DNA from: Rhizophagus irregularis
Lineage: Eukaryota; Glomeromycota; Glomeromycetes; Glomerales; Glomeraceae
DNA length: 64,000 nt
Assembly: GCF_026210795.1 (NCBI RefSeq)
Contig: NC_089432.1
Location: 3,906,001-3,970,000, forward strand
Direction of reading: 5' to 3'
Shown here: positions 1 to 10,329 of the stretch, one piece after another
Layout: every line of letters starts with the position of its first letter
Position numbering within the stretch: the stretch's first letter is position 1
Notes under the pieces: model-generated
Databases searched by the model: none
Seen by the model: the letters and a program-made list of their open reading frames with translations, nothing else
Told to the model about the DNA's origin: nothing
Translations under genes and position numbers: made by a program

Positions 1-654
1 GATTATTTAAACCCGTTATAAATTGAGGAAAAAAAAAAAAAAGAAAATTTCTTTCTTGCGGTTTACGGTCAACAGGTTTTTTCCTTGTAAATTATACGGT
101 TCTGGACCATTTTAAATATAAAGAATTAAATTTCCCCCCTTCTTTCACGATCCTTTTTGTCAACAAAAAAAAAATTTATATAACGTCTCTCCTATAAATT
201 ATTGGAAAAAAAAATTTTTTTTTGGTTTTTTTTTTGTTTGTTTTTTTTTTTGTGAAGATCTAAGATTTATCATCTATTTTTTTTTTAAGATGATGATTTG
301 TTAACCTTCATATATCTCCATAAGGAAGTATGATGTATAGAGATTTGGTGAAAAAAGGTATGAAAAATGTGAAAGATTTCTTTTTCACTGTCATCTCCTT
401 CTGATCATATCGAAGCCACCTTTTTTTTTTTCATGGGAAAAAATTCGTATTGATTCGCAATCCCCCCTTTTTTCTCTTTCAAAAAAAAAAAAATAAACAA
501 ATCGTCATATTTTAGAATTTGGGAAGTTTGAAGAAAAAAAAATAAAGCTATAGTAAAAACTCAACATTTGATGATTCATTTCTTCCTTACGTCCCGTTTA
601 GATTTTATCACACCTTACAAAACCCACTGAAACTAGAAACAAAAAACTTACATC
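1..654. other. AT-rich upstream region without gene
   Basis: No coding stretch is supported here. The sequence is dominated by long A and T runs, for example around positions 29-44, 170-250 and 420-500, mixed with short pyrimidine tracts. The last 60 bases lead into the ATG at 655 and probably hold the promoter and 5' leader of that gene, but I cannot point to a defined element. Confidence 0.5.
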
Positions 655-1628
655 ATGCCCGCAAAACTTTCGACCGTCTGCTACGTTCATGAGTGTACTG
701 AACGTCTTACTCAGGAGTATACCGTAAAGGAGGTTATGGTGGTAGTAAGATTAGACGATGTTGACCCGACGAAGGTGGTCTATCTTAAAGTAAAAATCTT
801 CATACCCTCTGACCAGAACATACCGACACAGATTGAGGATTTTGAGAAAGGTGACGTGGTGTTCCTGAGAGGCAAATTCGTGGCCTGTGCCGGATGGTAC
901 AGCGTAAGTATCCGTATGTTTTTTTAGTAACTCGTAGTTTTCCCATCCCTTCACTGATTTTATATCTTGACTACCCTAAGATAAACGCCACTTCCCTGAA
1001 GGTTATGGATAACCTGGACTTTGATACAATGCCCAGCATTGGTCTGGACATCATGATCATTGGGATTACGACGAAAACGGTTCAGAATGTCGACGGTAAA
1101 TCTGTCTTAGACTTTTACGTGGAGGAGAACCTCAGTGATTGTGAACCCCGTGATTTTTGGGTTGAAGTCAGTCATGACCCTAATGTAAGGTACCTTTCGA
1201 ACAAGACCAACTCGATCAATCAATCGATGCGTTCTACTACGGCGATAATTATGGGCACGATCGTTTATCAAGCGCCCGTTATCAATGAGGTCACTCAAGA
1301 AGAATCATCCCCCGGTAAACATGTCATTAACCTTGAAGACATCTCGTTGATCTCCACGAATCGCAACAGCGCCAATGCCGCGCAATCGTTGAACCTCCCA
1401 TGGTTGAACGCCCAAGCTAATGGAAGACACGGTAGTAGATCGAACCGAAGTCCCAGGGGTGCAACTCCCAGAACCTCACGTAGAGGACGAACTACTCTGT
1501 CCCAGATGAATCAACCGGCCAGAAATCAGAATATTTCGGCCGCCTTGGAGGCGAACCCAATACTGACCATGGCTGATTCTACAAGTTCCACCAGTCATAA
1601 CCCCATTTCTGAAGAGCAAGCCGATTAA
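655..1628 (+). CDS. OB-fold / RPA-like single-stranded DNA binding protein, Helitron-associated
   Basis: The gene is read as two exons, 655-903 and 981-1628, joined by a 77-bp phase-0 intron (GTAAGT at 904, CTAAG ending at 980), giving about 298 residues. The start is the first ATG after the AT-rich leader. Residues 1-83 and the start of exon 2 form beta-rich segments of the OB-fold type (alternating hydrophobics such as VMVVVRLDDV, GDVVFLRGKF, LDIMIIGITT, LDFYVEE). The tail from about residue 225 is basic and rich in S, R, T and N and is probably disordered. It lies 620 bp upstream of a Helitron Rep/helicase gene on the same strand. RPA-like OB-fold proteins are known passengers of Helitrons in plants, animals and fungi, so I infer a role in binding ssDNA during rolling-circle transposition. 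It looks intact, unlike its neighbour. The domain call rests on pattern, not on a search. Confidence 0.6.
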
Positions 1629-2250
1629 TCATATCTAAACCTGACAAAACCTATCATCTTCAGTTCTATTTTCTTTTACTTTATTTTCTCCGTGTAAAAA
1701 AAAAAAAATCAATAAAATTACATGTTTCATACCATGATTTTGATAAGATATCCTCTCGTTATAATGTATTTACGGGATCAACTCTCTTATTCTTGTAATT
1801 TTTTCTACGTTAGTCTCATCTTCACCTCGATGATCCCATAGATCGTTTTCCTTTACCTCTCACATCGTGACTTTAGTTCACAACTTATTAAATGACAAAT
1901 GATAAATTATAATGTACCTCCGAAAAAATAAAAACTATATCATTTAAAATTGTAAAATATGAAAAAAAAGAGTATGTCATCATAATAAATTAAAAAGCAC
2001 AAGAAAAAATCGAAAAATTGAATCTCCTTAATTAACATGACCAGTTACTCTCTTTCATTTATCTTTCAAACCCGTTTTATTTGTTTGTATTTTTTTCATT
2101 TTTTGATCTTTTTTTTTATGATAAATTTTTCGTTAATATTATAAAATAAATTATGTTATAAATATGCGCTCGATTCTTTGAAAAAAAAAGAGTGTAAAAA
2201 TAAAAATTTTCGATACCGATATTAATAAGAGACGAGAAAAAGACTGAATC
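1629..2250. other. AT-rich spacer between RPA-like and Helitron helicase genes
   Basis: No gene is supported. The first 100 bases after the stop at 1628 should hold the polyadenylation region of the upstream gene (AATAAAA at about 1711). The rest is low-complexity A/T sequence ending at the ATG at 2251. Confidence 0.5.
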
Positions 2251-5200
2251 ATGACCCATCTGATCCACACCGTATACATTTTCAACAATGAATACGAGAC
2301 TTTGCTAGATTTGTCATTGGCTGATGACGATCTTACCCTTATATCTCATGCAGATGAGACTGATAATCTTCATAGCCACCTATCTCAATCTTCATATTGG
2401 AGACCTTCGTCAAATTTGAAGAGGTTATACGACAGATTCCAAAACACCACTCTATCTTAATGGCCACGAATACCTTATGTCTATTGCAGGAGAGTTCTTT
2501 ACCCCAAGAAGGCGTGCTGGACATTTTACGACTCGTCAGTTACTTACCCTTTACAACAAAATGTACCTGGCATTTCGTTGTCTTTCAACCCAAATGTTAA
2601 CTGCATTCCCAATTTAAGAGTCCCTACCTGTGAATCGTGCAAGAAACCTTCTACTAGGTTCCTGTTCTCCCACCTCTCCCCTTTGCCAGAAGAGATACTT
2701 TCTGTCCTTCCGCACAAAAGAAGGTACCTCTCCCCTGTTTTCCTTTACTGTTCGCTGGGAAGGACCCCTAATAGCAACCCTTATTCGCAATACAAAACTT
2801 TAACCGGTGCTATGAACTACTCATGTAACGTCAGGGCTCACGCCCTATACTCTGGATCCCTGGGAGCTTTTTTGGACTCGAACGAAGGACAACCCACCGG
2901 TAATGGAGCCTCATATGATGAAACTTTACGTCGAGCAGCTGCTTGGTTGGCAGTGAATAATCCTTACCTTCGTCCGTTCACGAACATCTTGACATCAACT
3001 CGTCATACTCATGTTTTAACCGATCCTTTCCCATCGCAAGACACCTCCAAATGGACGTTACCGCACCTTCTGTCAACAGTCGCGATATCGTCGTACCTAA
3101 CTATGATTTTCCCGCTGAAGTTCATGACGAAGATTTTCACTACAGTAGACTGATGGCAGGTTTCATTTAAGAAAGCGATACTTTACGGTTACCCATCTCT
3201 AACCATGATCTGAACCTGGAACCTTTGCTCTTCCTGGACCTGTTCACCGATGGGAAAGGTCACTTCACCGATCTGCCGAACCTAACAAATCCTGCTAATG
3301 AATCTTGTACTGAAACTTACGGTTAATACATTAAGTCACGTTTGATGAACATTGACACCTGTTGGAGGTTATACCACCATTGGCCCTCATAGTCGTACCT
3401 CCAACTAGAAAAGCTACGCCACCACCAAAATATTCAACGTTTGCTGCTCCAGTCTCACTTGAATTTCAACCTTAACAATAACGTGTCTCTCCCAACCGCC
3501 AGAGATCTACTTTCCCCTAGCATGTACTCCTCCCAAAACATCATAGATGAGAGTAAGACGATTTCTATTCCGACCTTTATACGGACGGGAGACACTTATT
3601 TTCATCAGAAGCAGCTTCACCTCAATGCGATGTTGAACAAGCTCGGGTTACCCACCTTATTCATAACCTTAAGTATGGCGGAAAACCGTTAGTTACACCT
3701 TCAGGATATACTTTCCAATAGTGATAATGGTGATACGTTACCCACGAATAGGCCCTTTCACTGCGCGAATTACTTTATCTATCGGTTCCAATCTTTGAGG
3801 AAAGAACTTTATAAGAAACCTGATCTCACAGGTTTTGGCGACATTACTAATTTCTTTGATCAGGTTGAGTTTCAGAACAGAGGTGCTGCCCACACCCATA
3901 GTTGTTACTGGACCGCGAACTCCATCGAGAACATGATCGAGAACGATGTCATCCATTCAACCATCCCCGATCCTCTTTACAAACTTGAACTCTACGCTGC
4001 TGTGTTGTCAAACCAGATACATACATGCAATTCCAGATGTCAAGGTCCGGCTCCTCCAGGTCAATTGTGTAAGAAAGGATTCCCCTGTCCTTATAGCCAG
4101 ACGACTCATTATGTAAAGAATGAATTCCGTTACGTATACAGATATTTGACCGAGGCAGATTCCTGGGTTGTCCCGTACCATCCTGCGATCCTTTTGCTTT
4201 GGGATGCGCATATAAACGTTCAATACATAACAGACAAAGGATTCGCTCGATACATGACGAAGTACATCACGAAAAGAGAACCTTCCCATATTTTTAACAT
4301 CTACGAGAATGATCTCTTGAGGGAACATGTTATTGCGCGGCAACTTAGCTCAATAGAGCTTATGTTTTTGCTTCTGGGTCATGAAATCTGTAATTCCTCT
4401 GCCACTGTGAAGTTCCTCACTACCGATCCTCCTGCCACAAGAACCCGTACTATACTTCCTGTTTACATGATAGATGATGATGACGATAACCCTTACTATG
4501 ATGATACCATCATGAAGTACATGTCCCAGCCTCATCTTTCTCAATTTGATGATCTCACCTATTTTCAATACTTTGAGAGATACTCGATCATACCTTCCCC
4601 TCCTGCAACATCTCGTCCTGTATATCGTGATGAATTGAATAATTATGTTGTCAAGCGAACGAAAGAGTTAATCACCAGGCATCGATTTCTTAAGATAGAA
4701 GATGGAGAGTTATACTTCTACCAGCAATTACTATTGAACGTCCCAGCGAGAAGCGAATCTGAACTCAAATCATCTCCTGATACGACTTACCGTAAAACAT
4801 TTTTACAACTTTTCCCTAACTTTTTAACAAACTTGCAGAATCAAACTATGAACACGCATCATTCACGTTTGTCACGTCTGGACAATTGCTTCGCTGAAAT
4901 GTTAAGCAGGTTGCTGGAATCATTAAGTATCCATCTTACCACTGACCTCACACAGATTGTACACGCTCAATTGACCGACTTGAAGCTCCTTCCTCATATT
5001 TATCCGAAAACTGCTATGCTTGAGCTTCCTCAGGATCAATATCGAGTTCTCTCTGCTATCAGCATGTACCTGGGTAGAAATGATGGTGTCAGGTGGCCTT
5101 TCTTTTTTATAACCGGTTCAGCTGGAACTGGGAAATCATACGTTATAAACATGATAACCAGGATGCTTACTCAATCGTCCCATTCTTTTATCCTCTTGGC

Positions 5201-6344
5201 TCCTACCGGTGTGGCAGCCCAGAATGTAGGTGGGTTCACCATACATTCGGCCCTCCACATAATCTCTGCACGCGGAAGTTTCTTCACCCGTGCCTACGTG
5301 GACAATGAATTAAGAGTATCCTTGAAACGGATAACCACCATCATTATCGAGAAAATATCTATGGTCTCCGCTGACCTGCTGGATTTTATCTCTAATATGT
5401 TCACGAATTTACATAATAACGATCTTGCTTTTGGTGGCATAAATGTTATTGTTGTGGGCGATCTGGCACAACTCCCTTCCATCAATAATCACCTCGTATT
5501 TCGTGCTGCAGTCTGGCCTTTTTTTTACCCGTTATTTTTGTCAACTCTCCACCGTCAGCATAATGATTCAGAATTGTATTCTATGTTGGAGGAGATTCGG
5601 ATGGACAACATGTCACCTGAAACTTGGGCTAAACTGCAACAACGTAACTCGGAATTTCTGGTTCACGCCTCGGCAGGTCCTCTACTCAACACCACCCACA
5701 TTGTAGGCTTTAGGGAGAACGCTCAGCATATCAATAGAATGATATGCAATCTTCTACCTGTTCCTGACAACAAATTCTTGATCTCTCAGGCTGTAGATGT
5801 TGTAAACTCTGTCCAATGGGACCCTTCCTCTTCAGAATTTATGTTCAAACCCAAGACGAACCTCCCCCTTTCTGTTCGTCTTCAGCCAGGTGCTCGCGTC
5901 ATGTATCTAAACAATTCTCTTATTTCCCACGGCATTTGCAATGGTACAATAGGCGTGGTCACTGATGTCAACCCTTTAGAAGACTACGCTAGGATCGCCT
6001 TTTCTATCAGGGGCTCCTTGGTTGACATTGATATTTATAAGCATACCCACTATTTTAACATCAATGGAAGTAATTGCAGTCGCTCCCAATTCCCTCTCCA
6101 GAATTCTTTCACCCTGACCGTGCATAAAACCCAAGGCTTGACCTTACCCAGGGTTTGTCTAGTACTCGATGGAAACATCTTCTCTCCTGGTCAGGCATAT
6201 GTCGCTCTCAGCAGGTGCTCTTCCTGGAACAATATTGAGATATCTCACCTCAATAGATCGGCTTTTATGGTTGATCGTGATGTCATCTTGGAGTATCAGA
6301 GGTTGACTCATATCGCTAATACAAGTCCTCATCTCTTTTCATGA
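2251..6344 (+). pseudogene. Helitron Rep-helicase (HUH/Y2 nickase plus Pif1-type SF1B helicase), broken
   Basis: From the ATG at 2251 the frame carries a cysteine pair (CESCKK near 2635), the conserved Helitron N-terminal block (YLSPVFLYCSLGRT, TLTGAMNYSCN), the Rep domain with HUH motif HTH at 3891-3899 and the two tyrosines of YMTKY at 4251 and 4263, then a Pif1 helicase: Walker A GSAGTGKS at 5115, motif V TVHKTQGLTL and motif VI YVALSR near the end. In-frame stops lie at 2458, 3168, 3324, 3390 and 3690, and one frameshift falls near 3060, so the long open stretch 3795-6344 is only the downstream two thirds. Walker B reads IIIEKISMV at 5343-5366, where Pif1 proteins have aspartate-glutamate; E519-K520 (numbered from 3795) would abolish ATP hydrolysis. 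The stop at 3690 sits where Helitrons have tryptophan. It is a nicking and unwinding enzyme by family, here a dead copy. Confidence 0.9.
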
Positions 6345-6870
6345 TTCTTTATTCTTGTGTCTATCATCCTTACCTTTGGACCTATATGAATAAGATGTTA
6401 CCCCAATTTTAGAAATAATCGGTTGTTTTCTTTTAACTCATTACTTTTCATCATTGATTTATTCATTAATAAAAAAAAATTTACTCTGTTTCTTATATGC
6501 TAACATTTAATTTATTTGATTTATTTAATAACCTTACATTTGCTGATCGTGTTTGCAAATGTTACATGTTTATCTTGTGATCTGCGTTATACACCTATCT
6601 ATAACTAAGTAATCTAAGTAAACTAAGTCCTGCTTCTGCTGTGTCACCTCCTCCGTGTCCTATGTAACCGTGGGTACTGGGAAAAAAATACTGGCTAGTT
6701 ATAAGATTAATTTATTTCGCACTTTTGTTCAGTAATTAATGTTACGTAATTAATATGTCAATATTTAGCAGACAATTGGTATAAATTATAAAATCTAACG
6801 TCATAAAATTGATAATCTTTTTTTTATTTTATACGTTTATTTTTTAAAAAAAGATTAATAGTATAATAAT
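6345..6870. other. Gene-free spacer between Helitron and hAT
   Basis: I see no coding sequence. There is a short set of related words around 6600-6627 (CTAAGTAATCTAAGTAAAC). The ends of the Helitron and of the hAT element must both lie in or near this stretch, but neither terminus could be recognised. Confidence 0.45.
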
Positions 6871-8783
6871 ATGCCACCTAAAAGAAAAGCTGTACAATTA
6901 ACATTAATAGAACGGTCAGAACCAGTTCCCAGAAGTAAAGGTGAACGCCCACAAGATCCTGTTTGGACACATTTTATTCAGACTCCTTTAGCAACAGCTG
7001 GTCATTTTGCAGCTGAGTGTCTTTATTGTGGAAAAAAATGGCCAAAAGGATGACCACAAGACCTTCAGGTTCATCTTGCTAAAGATTGTCTTAATGTTAA
7101 TGATGAAATAAGAAGGGTTTTTATTGAAATATTTTGCGTTTATGTGATGACGATGATGATATCATAGATGATGAAAGTAACAAACATCAGAAACTTGATC
7201 AGCTTAACATTACCGATTTTTGGAATAATGAACATAACAAAGCATTATCAAAACCAAGACAAGACTCGATGGATCAATCTTTAATTAAAATGTTTGTATG
7301 CTGCGGTATTCCCTTTAGTGTTGTTGAACATCCATTTTTCATAGAGATGTTTAAGAAAGCTTGTCCCGGTTATACTTTACCTTCCTGTGATAAACTGTCA
7401 GGAATAATGCTTTCACATTTGGCAGTCAAAATTGAAGACAAAATCAATACTATATTTAAAAATACAACAAATTTAACGTTAAGTAACATTAAATACATTA
7501 TATTAATTATATTAATAATTTTTTTTCTATATTTAGTGGATTTATCAATTTATAAATAATATTACTTATTTACTTTCATTCCTGTTATAGGTTTGGATGG
7601 CTGGATGAACCCTGCAGGCCATTCTATTTATAATTTTATAATAATGACATATAATCGTTGAGAATTTCTCTATCAACTTCGAGATCTTTCAATTGTAAAG
7701 TATACAGCTCAACTTATAGCTGAAGAAATTGAAAAAGTACTTAAAGATATTGGACCTAACAAGTTTGTAGCCATCATTACGGATAATGTGGCTAATTGTG
7801 CTACAGCTTGAAATATTATTAGTGAAAAATATCCTTTTATATTTAATACCCGTTGTGTTGCATATTGTGTAAATTTAATTACTAAAGATATACTAGGTAT
7901 TATTTATTTAAAAGTAATACGCCCAAATATGCATTATGATGATCGTAAATTCAATTTTTTTTTTTACATTTAAATAGATTACAATTTTTCAAAACGGATT
8001 TTAACTGCAAGTAATGAAATAGTGAAATTTTTCAAAAAATCGCATCAAGGAAAGGCTTTATTAGAAAATACACTAAAGATCTTAAAATTAAAGGCGGAGG
8101 ATTAAAGTCTTGGGTTGAGACACAATGGACGACAATGTTTGAATCTGCAGACTCTATTTGGCGTCTAAAATTAGCACTAGAAAAAGTACCGCACTATTGT
8201 AAAATTTAAAAATTATTTTTATTAAATTATTAATTTTTTTAACATAATAATAATTTAATAGGTTGCAAATGAAAACAGTAATATTATTACCAGCAAGAGT
8301 GTATTGAAAAGCATTAATGCTCGAGGTTTCTTCCACGATGTTAACTTATTATTAAAAGTGTTAGACCCATTAAAGAAGACAGTTTTGTCTGTTGCAATTA
8401 TGCAGATTGTTTTATTGCTTTGATTCGTCTAGCAAATGCTATTGAACAAATTCCAGTTGAACGAGGTTTAGTTGGCTTTCGAAATCACGCAATAGATTCT
8501 ATTAATAGGCATTGGGAATCTTTTGATAATATGCCATTTATATTAACTTATTTTCTTCATCCTGGTTATCGGGGTAAGTTAATTTAATAGTTTAGAAAAG
8601 TTTTTTTTTTGGTCATTAACTTATGGTTTGTCTATTTAATTTAGGTGAGGAATTAAAACAAGGCATGTGGACAAAAATTTCGGCTTATGCACAAGACATC
8701 TGGAAGAATATGGGATATGACATTAATGATCAAGAAATCCTAATTGCTCAAATGTTAAATTTCAAAGATAAATAAGGTACTTA
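6871..8783 (+). pseudogene. hAT-family transposase with BED zinc finger, broken
   Basis: The ATG at 6871 opens a BED finger (DPVWTHF, then CLYCGKKW and HLAKDC). Downstream lie the hAT core block LDGWMNPAGHSIYNF, the segment AIITDNVANCATA followed by EKYPFIFNTRC and NLITKDIL (DUF659-type), and later blocks KSWVETQWTTMFES, LKVLDPLKKTV and YFLHPGYRG. I infer four introns: 7483-7590, 7897-7977, 8186-8261 and 8574-8644, each GT..AG and each restoring the protein pattern. The copy has TGA stops at 7051, 7659 and 7809, each where arginine is expected, frameshifts near 7130, 8080 and 8400, and TAA at 8773. The rest of the gene is cut off by a nested element at 8792; a short remainder resumes after 10058. 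The C-terminal hAT dimerisation domain is not recognisable. By family it is a cut-and-paste transposase. Confidence 0.8.
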
Positions 8784-8791
8784 CGCAGTAC

Positions 8792-10050
8792 TAAGGATGG
8801 GTCTGCAAATGATTTTCAAATTCCGCAATATTGCGGATTTTGGAGTTGAATTGCGGTTAGTAGCCCGCAATTCCGCAATTCTAATTGCTGCCCATAACTG
8901 TAGTTTTGTATATTTATAAAAATGCCGGAACTATGGGTTCCAGCGTTTTCTTTTATTTTTTTTACATAAAAACGCCGGTACTATGGTCCCGGCATTTTCT
9001 TTTATTTTTTTTTACATAAAAACGCTGGTACTATAGTTCTGGCGTTTTCTTTTGATTTTTTTTGCATAAAAATGCCGGTACTATGGTCCCGGCATTGTCT
9101 TTAGAATTTTTTTGCATAAAAACGCCAGTACTATGATACCGGCATTTTCTTTTATTTTTTTTTTACATAAAAAATGCCGGAACTATAGGTTCCGGCGTTT
9201 TCTTTTATTTTTTTTTACATAAAAATGCCAGTACTATGGTCCCGGCATTTTCTTTTGATTTTTTTTTACATAAAAATGCCGGAACTATAGTTCCGGCATT
9301 TTCTTTTATTTTAACTATGGGTTCCGGTATTTTCTTTTATTTTTTTTACATAAAAACACCAGAACTATGGGTTCCGGCATTTTCTTTTATTTTTTTTACA
9401 TAAAAATGCCGGAACTATGGGTTTCGGCGTTTTCTTTTTTTTTTTTTACATAAAAACGCTGGTACTATAGTTCTGGCATTTTCTTTTGATTTTTTTTACA
9501 TAAAAACGCTGGTACTATGGTTCTGGCGTTTTCTTTTAATTTTTTTATGTAAAAACGCCGAAACTATTATTTCAGGCATTTTTTTTTATTTTTTTTTTAT
9601 TGAAATTGCCAGAACTATTAGTTCCAGCATTTTTTTTTTGCAGTTGTAATAAGAGAAAATGCCGTTTCTGGCAGTTTTTCCAATTACCAATCCATCTTTT
9701 TCTAAAAAATAAAATCATTTTTATTTAAATTTTGTTAATGAAAAATGATTTTTTTTTTATGATTAATAATAAGAGAAAATATATTTTTTAGTAGTTAAAT
9801 TAAAAAATTATATAAATTATATTTCATTAAAAAAAAAATAAGTTTTTTTTGTGAACATTCCTCAAATCCGCAAATATTCTGCAATTGAATTGTGGTACTT
9901 TGGATATTTGCAGATTTGTGGAATATTTGCGGGATTGCGGACAATTGCAGATTTGCAGATCTGCAGATTTTAGATTTAAAAATCCGCAATGTTCTGCAAT
10001 ACCGTAAATCGCAATTATTCCACAATTACATATTTGCGGCACTATCCTTA
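8792..10050. mobile_element. Non-autonomous hAT-type element with 8-bp target duplication
   Basis: The element is bounded by imperfect inverted repeats: the left end reads TAAGGATGGGTCTGCAAAT and the reverse complement of the right end reads TAAGGATAGTGCCGCAAAT. The 8 bases CGCAGTAC occur just outside both ends (8784-8791 and 10051-10058), which is the target duplication size of hAT elements. The interior has no gene. It holds subterminal repeats built on the words CCGCAA, TTGCGG and TTGCAGAT (8810-8890 and 9850-10045) and a large tandem array in the middle. It sits inside the hAT transposase pseudogene, so it arrived after that copy. Confidence 0.88.
8918..9639. repeat. Tandem array of about 15 hairpin-forming units of about 50 bp
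   Basis: Each unit has the form TACATAAAAA, then ATGCCGGAACTATRGTTCCGGC, read here as an inverted repeat around ACTAT, then ATTTTCTTTTATTTTT. One unit is a perfect palindrome from 9273 to 9302. The other units vary in sequence, but changes in one arm are usually matched in the other arm (CCGGTACTATGGTCCCGG, CGCTGGTACTATAGTTCTGGCG). One partial unit lies near 9310-9345. The spacers are A/T tracts. This is not a CRISPR array, because the spacers are also repeated. Confidence 0.9.
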
Positions 10051-10329
10051 CGCAGTACACTGGTTAAAAACTAGGCAAACATGGCATAGTAGCCTTCATC
10101 TTTATTAATAATTATTCAAACTTTTACAATTTACAAACATAAAAAGAAAAATATAAAAATAAAACTAACTAAAAACAAAACTATATAGTCTCCTAAGAAA
10201 AAATTAAGTAAAAAATTAATCTAAAAAAGAAAAATCGCATTACACTAAATTTCCCTAGATCTTCCCCCTTGATATATTCCAACCAAAGTAGAAGCAACTA
10301 TGCTAATGAAATAACGAATAGCGCGCCCA
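10051..10329. other. hAT remnant and LINE 3' region
   Basis: The right target duplication of the nested element ends at 10058. About 30 bases follow that could be the resumed hAT transposase frame. From roughly 10090 the sequence is A-rich on this strand (T-rich on the LINE strand) and is best explained as the 3' untranslated end of the minus-strand LINE. The exact junction could not be fixed. Bases 10057-10072 match the tip of the palindromic element at 30747, possibly by chance. Confidence 0.4.

Larger units (their letters stand above)
655..6344 (+). mobile_element. Helitron-like rolling-circle transposon, boundaries unresolved
   Basis: The span covers the RPA-like gene and the Rep/helicase gene, which read in the same direction. 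Helitrons have no inverted repeats; they start with TC and end with CTRR after a small hairpin and insert between A and T. I could not fix either end. The span given is therefore only the coding extent. The copy is old or at least inactive because the main gene is broken several times. Confidence 0.55.

Noticed and set aside
6345-6870. Helitron 3' terminus (CTRR with hairpin)
   Set aside because: Several CTAA/CTAG words occur, but none is preceded by a convincing hairpin, so no end was called.
7051-7811. TGA read as a sense codon
   Set aside because: Other genes in the window use TGA as a normal stop, and the hAT gene also has frameshifts and TAA, so decay explains it better than a changed code.
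8918-9639. CRISPR-like array
   Set aside because: Unit spacing is regular, but the intervals between the hairpins are themselves repeats (A/T tracts), there are no unique spacers and no cas genes, and the context is eukaryotic.
10057-10072. Shared 15-16 base word with the palindromic element tip at 30747
   Set aside because: Too short and without further similarity; could be chance in A/T-rich sequence or a trace of an older insertion.
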